Assembly (NCBI GenBank): GCA_035296565.1
Contig: DATHAQ010000046.1
Coordinates: 1-22,761, forward strand
DNA: 22,761 nucleotides
Reading direction: 5' to 3'
DNA from: JACCZR01 sp035296565
GTDB lineage: Bacteria; Actinomycetota; Thermoleophilia; Solirubrobacterales; Thermoleophilaceae
Part shown: positions 21,005 through 22,761 of the stretch, one piece after another
Numbering within the stretch: the first letter of the stretch is position 1
How the letters are laid out: each line of letters starts with the position of its first letter
Notes under the pieces: model-generated
Told to the model about the DNA's origin: nothing
The model's database searches: none
What the model saw: only the letters and a program-made list of their open reading frames with translations
Translations under genes and position numbers: made by a program

Positions 21005-21292
21005 ATGCAGATCCTCGGCCTCATTCTCTTCGGCCTCATCATCGGCGCCCTAGCTCGCCTCCTGCTTCCGGGCCGGCAGAAGATCGGACTGGGGATGACC
21101 CTGCTACTGGGAGTGGCCGGAGCCATCGTCGGCGGGATCGTCGCGAGCCTCATCGGCACGGGCGACATCTTCGAGCTCAACGCCCTGGGGACCATCGTGG
21201 GGATCATCGCCGCCGCCGGGTTCGTCGGCGCGGCGGATGCCGCCGGGGTGGGCAAGGGCGGACGACGCGACGAGATCGCTCGCCGCCACTGA
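21005..21292 (+). CDS. GlsB/YeaQ/YmgE-family membrane protein
   Basis: A 95-residue protein of the transglycosylase-associated (GlsB/YeaQ/YmgE) family. These are small stress-linked inner-membrane proteins of unclear biochemistry. Three hydrophobic helices are visible: ILGLILFGLIIGALARLLL, then GMTLLLGVAGAIVGGIVASLI and ALGTIVGIIAAAGFVGAA. The conserved short loop LLPGRQKIG follows the first helix. The end (GGRRDEIARRH) is basic and cytosolic. ATG 21005 is chosen because the first helix starts immediately. It is 34 bases ahead of the His-rich gene and may be cotranscribed with it. Induction under stress is typical of the family but is not shown by this sequence. Confidence 0.88.
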   Translation: MQILGLILFGLIIGALARLLLPGRQKIGLGMTLLLGVAGAIVGGIVASLIGTGDIFELNALGTIVGIIAAAGFVGAADAAGVGKGGRRDEIARRH

Positions 21293-21326
21293 CGGCTCCG
21301 GCAGACATACCGAAAGAGAGGAACCA

Positions 21327-21506
21327 ATGGACTTCAAGAGCCTGCTCAAGAAGGGCTTGAGCACATACAAGGAGCAGCAGCACAAGACGCACCAGCACGG
21401 CCATGGACACCATCACAGCCATGAGCACGGGCACGATGAGGCCTTCGAGGAGGAGCAGGGCTTTTCTGAAACGGAGGAGCATGAGGAAGGCGGGGACGAG
21501 GAGTAG
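21327..21506 (+). CDS. Small His-rich acidic protein, putative metal binder
   Basis: A 59-residue protein with three sections. Residues 1-18 are a lysine-bearing amphipathic start (MDFKSLLKKGLSTYKEQQ). The next stretch, HKTHQHGHGHHHSHEHGHDE, holds ten His in 20 residues, and the tail is strongly acidic (EEEQGFSETEEHEEGGDEE). GAGAGGA ends 4 bases before ATG 21327, the clearest Shine-Dalgarno site in this part of the window. That strongly supports it as a gene despite its small size. The HGH/HHH pattern resembles His stretches of nickel chaperones and ZIP/CDF loops, so binding of Ni, Zn or Cu is plausible. No known family is recognised. It sits downstream of the GlsB-like gene in a probable two-gene unit. 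Confidence 0.72.
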   Translation: MDFKSLLKKGLSTYKEQQHKTHQHGHGHHHSHEHGHDEAFEEEQGFSETEEHEEGGDEE

Positions 21507-21650
21507 CCCGACCGGCCCTCAGCTGGTTAGGCCCCTCGGGGCCGCCGGAGCGGGGTTGTGCCCAACTTTGGGCAGGTGTTGTTGTCCGCAACCCAGCCCG
21601 TGTCGCTCGCGAGGGCCTGAGTCTGGGATAACAGCGGATACGCGCCAAGT

Positions 21651-21848
21651 ATGGCTGTACCCGCCGCTCCCCACCTACCCGCCGCTCCGGACTCCGACGT
21701 CAAGGGGAGGGTACGGCCCGGGGATTTGTGGGAGGACGGCATCGCCGGCCTCAGAGGCGCAGGGAGGGCGGCATGGGCGAGCTCGCTCGTGGTATGCCTG
21801 ATCGTCTGGGCCAGCCTGGCCGTGACGGTCTACGAGCTGCTGAGCTAG
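21651..21848 (+). CDS. Small single-pass membrane protein (start uncertain)
   Basis: A frame of up to 65 residues ending in a clear membrane helix (WASSLVVCLIVWASLAVTVY, then ELLS). The last 25 codons carry G or C at the third position in nearly every case, as real genes here do, whereas the overlapping alternative frame does not. ATG 21651 would give a Pro/Ala-rich start containing a repeated PAAP unit. TTG 21726 would give a 40-residue protein, with AAGGGGAGG about 15 bases upstream. It stops 18 bases before the bidirectional terminator. Function unknown; possibly a small membrane peptide. Confidence 0.45.
   Translation: MAVPAAPHLPAAPDSDVKGRVRPGDLWEDGIAGLRGAGRAAWASSLVVCLIVWASLAVTVYELLS
21658..21688 (+). 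repeat. Two 13-base direct repeats, 18-base period
   Basis: TACCCGCCGCTCC occurs at 21658-21670 and 21676-21688. The 18-base period keeps reading frame (six codons) and gives a repeated PAAP unit in the small membrane-protein frame. Confidence 0.6.
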
Positions 21849-21865
21849 GCCCCGGGAAAGCCCGC

Positions 21866-21894
21866 CGAAAACCCCGCCGGAGCGGGGCTTCTTT
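21866..21894. terminator. Bidirectional Rho-independent terminator
   Basis: CCCCGC (21872-21877) and GCGGGG (21882-21887) form a 6-bp stem closed by CGGA. On the plus strand it is followed by CTTCTTT; on the minus strand the stem is followed by TTTT. It would end the small membrane-protein transcript from one side and anything coming from the tRNA fragment side on the other. Confidence 0.65.
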
Positions 21895-21899
21895 GCAAA

Positions 21900-21923
21900 G
21901 CGGCTGACGGGATTCGAACCCAC
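21900..21923 (-). other. tRNA 3'-end fragment, probable attachment-site scar
   Basis: On the minus strand GTGGG-TTCGAAT-CCCGT followed by CAGCCGC is a T arm plus the 3' half of an acceptor stem. The T stem has two wobble pairs at its base. No GCGGCTG partner or D and anticodon arms are found in the 150 or so bases upstream, so it is not a complete tRNA. The terminator lies directly downstream, as after a real tRNA gene. Such 3' fragments are left when elements integrate into tRNA genes. Confidence 0.55.
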
Positions 21924-22208
21924 GACCCTCTGTACGGCAGCAGACGCCGGCGAAGACGACGCCTGACGACCCTCGACTACTTCCCCTGCCGACCGCACCA
22001 TTCTGAGCGGGTAGCCGAGACGGCCCTGCATGGGAATGGGAAGCGCTGCGAGGACGTTTGGGCCAGGTTTGGGCCATAGCACAGGGTCCAAGCCGGGGTC
22101 ACCAGCCCGCATCTGGAGTGACTTGCTCACCCCGCAGCATTTAGTTGCATGAGGCGGCGCCGGCCATGCCATCCGCATCCGCCGCCCCCGGACGGCCGCT
22201 TGAGGTCC
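21924..22208. other. Non-coding stretch with no recognisable gene
   Basis: No frame here looks coding: frames that cross it run through the tRNA fragment and terminator. It holds a 10-base direct repeat (22056-22076) and sequence whose minus strand reads GPNLAQT or MAQTWPK, reminiscent of the tails of integrated-element recombinases but far too short to assign. Nothing else is seen. Confidence 0.5.
22056..22076. repeat. Tandem 10-base direct repeat GTTTGGGCCA
   Basis: GTTTGGGCCA occurs at 22056-22065 and again at 22067-22076, an 11-base period. It may be an arm-type binding site or the end of a lost integrase gene, but nothing in the sequence decides this. Confidence 0.5.
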
Positions 22209-22607
22209 CTACTCCGACAGCCCCACGGCTTCGAGGGCGTCAGCTTTGTCCGCGAACAGCAGCCAGCGCACGATCTTCCCGCCGCGAAGCGTCCACACCT
22301 GGACGTGGGTTCCCTCGAACGGCACTCCGCTGCCCTTGCCCTTGCCCCGCTCCCGGACCTCGACGATCACGTCGTCCCCCGCGTCCAGAAATCCGTGGGG
22401 GTGGGCGGAGTACTCAGCCCAGGTCCCCCAGTACTCGCGGCAGTACTGCTCCACCACCTCTCGCCCTCGGCCGGCGAGCACAGCTCCGGGCAGTTCGGCT
22501 TGGCGCCGCGCGTCGAACTCGACCTCCTCAACGAGCAGGCTGAAAAAGCGGGTCGGGTCCCCGGAGGTGAAGGCCCAGCGCGCGAGCTCCACGTTCTCCT
22601 GCGACAT
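22209..22607 (-). CDS. SnoaL-like (NTF2-fold) protein, second copy
   Basis: A 132-residue SnoaL-like protein, the same length as the copy at 20518. It begins MSQENVELARWAF, has FFSLLVEEVEFDARRQ and GRGREVVEQYCREYWGTW in the middle, and ends RGGKIVRWLLFADKADALEAVGLSE. The order matches the cone-shaped NTF2 fold: N-terminal helices, then four curved strands. Identity with the first copy is high only at both ends, so these are paralogues rather than a fresh duplication. ATG 22607 follows the stop of the upstream SnoaL-like gene after 3 bases, so the two are probably cotranscribed. Ligand or reaction unknown. Confidence 0.85.
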   Translation of the reverse strand: MSQENVELARWAFTSGDPTRFFSLLVEEVEFDARRQAELPGAVLAGRGREVVEQYCREYWGTWAEYSAHPHGFLDAGDDVIVEVRERGKGKGSGVPFEGTHVQVWTLRGGKIVRWLLFADKADALEAVGLSE

Positions 22608-22610
22608 CGC

Positions 22611-22761
22611 CTACGGCGAGAGCCCCACGGCTTCGAGGGCCTCGGCCTCAGTCGAGAAGCTCCGCCACCAGACGGCCAGGTTGTCGCGCCACTTCGCGAC
22701 ATGCCACGCCGTTTGCTCCATCTGAGTGCCGCTCCCACTGCTTCGGGCCCGAAACTGTTGC
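22611..22761 (-). CDS. SnoaL-like protein, C-terminal part (5' end outside window)
   Basis: The minus-strand frame is open to the window edge and ends in TAG. It reads SSGSGTQMEQTAWHVAKWRD then NLAVWWRSFSTEAEALEAVG and LSP. That matches the last three strands of SnoaL-like proteins, whose ends typically read GKxVxxxxFxTxxEALEAVGLS. It shares 20 identical bases (22621-22640) with the end of the copy at 22209 (22219-22238). It is annotated as partial because the family start must lie beyond the window. Whether the full gene is intact cannot be judged here. Confidence 0.7.
   Translation of the reverse strand, partial: QQFRARSSGSGTQMEQTAWHVAKWRDNLAVWWRSFSTEAEALEAVGLSP

Noticed and set aside
21773..21907. 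44-codon frame with GGGAGG 5 bases before ATG 21773
   Set aside because: Product is Arg/Gly-rich and runs through the terminator into the tRNA fragment. The overlapping frame has a membrane helix and gene-like third-position GC.
21895..21990. Complete tRNA gene on the minus strand
   Set aside because: T arm and acceptor 3' half are present but no matching 5' acceptor strand, D arm or anticodon arm could be placed.
21675..22178. Minus-strand frames containing GSNPVSRF or GFESRQPL
   Set aside because: These are readings of the tRNA T-arm region and terminator, a familiar source of false proteins.

Overview
This is a GC-rich bacterial chromosomal segment with many GTG starts and many 4-base start/stop overlaps. 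It reads like an actinomycete, most likely Thermoleophilia (Solirubrobacterales or relatives). The grounds are the WhiG/FliA-type sigma factor beside a Xer recombinase and dprA, the EF-G2-type GTPase, and the SnoaL-like paralogues starting MSQENVE, which are abundant in that class. The lineage is an inference. There are no rRNA genes, complete tRNAs, CRISPR arrays or insertion sequences.

Layout. 1-1660: end of dprA, then thiD. 1785-4302: two uncharacterised small genes and ilvD (branched-chain amino acid synthesis). 4337-6616: a minus-strand alpha/beta hydrolase, a divergent HAD-type nucleotidase, and a minus-strand 5-formyl-THF cyclo-ligase-like gene. 6727-9065: an acyltransferase and an SDR protein, overlapping by 4 bases. 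9140-10177: an L,D-transpeptidase. 10184-12150: a small unknown gene diverging from a Xer recombinase, then the sigma factor gene. 12261-14336: EF-G2. 14258-15966: a marR-MFS operon with its own operator. 16040-19689: a forward cluster of a zinc-ribbon protein, a 68-residue protein, RNase HI, a PaaK-like adenylating enzyme and a phosphotriesterase-family hydrolase. 19686-20351: a GAP/Sap-like membrane protein. 20388-22761: an accessory zone with whole and broken SnoaL-like genes, a GlsB-type membrane protein, a His-rich peptide, a small membrane protein, a bidirectional terminator and a tRNA 3'-end fragment that looks like an integration scar.

Main observations. (1) The sigma factor gene has an in-frame amber codon at codon 14, where a Trp codon (TGG) is expected, behind a well-placed ribosome binding site and TTG start. 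(2) Many genes have an A2/T6-type -10 box 6-10 bases before the start codon, suggesting leaderless transcripts. In the 22-bp gap at 5330-5351 one heptamer, TACGGTA, can serve as -10 on both strands. (3) A perfect 8-3-8 inverted repeat covers the marR start codon and touches its -10 box. (4) The EF-G2 GTPase has Asp in place of the catalytic His and lacks NKxD. (5) 20388-22761 shows tandem duplication and decay of SnoaL-like genes next to the tRNA fragment.
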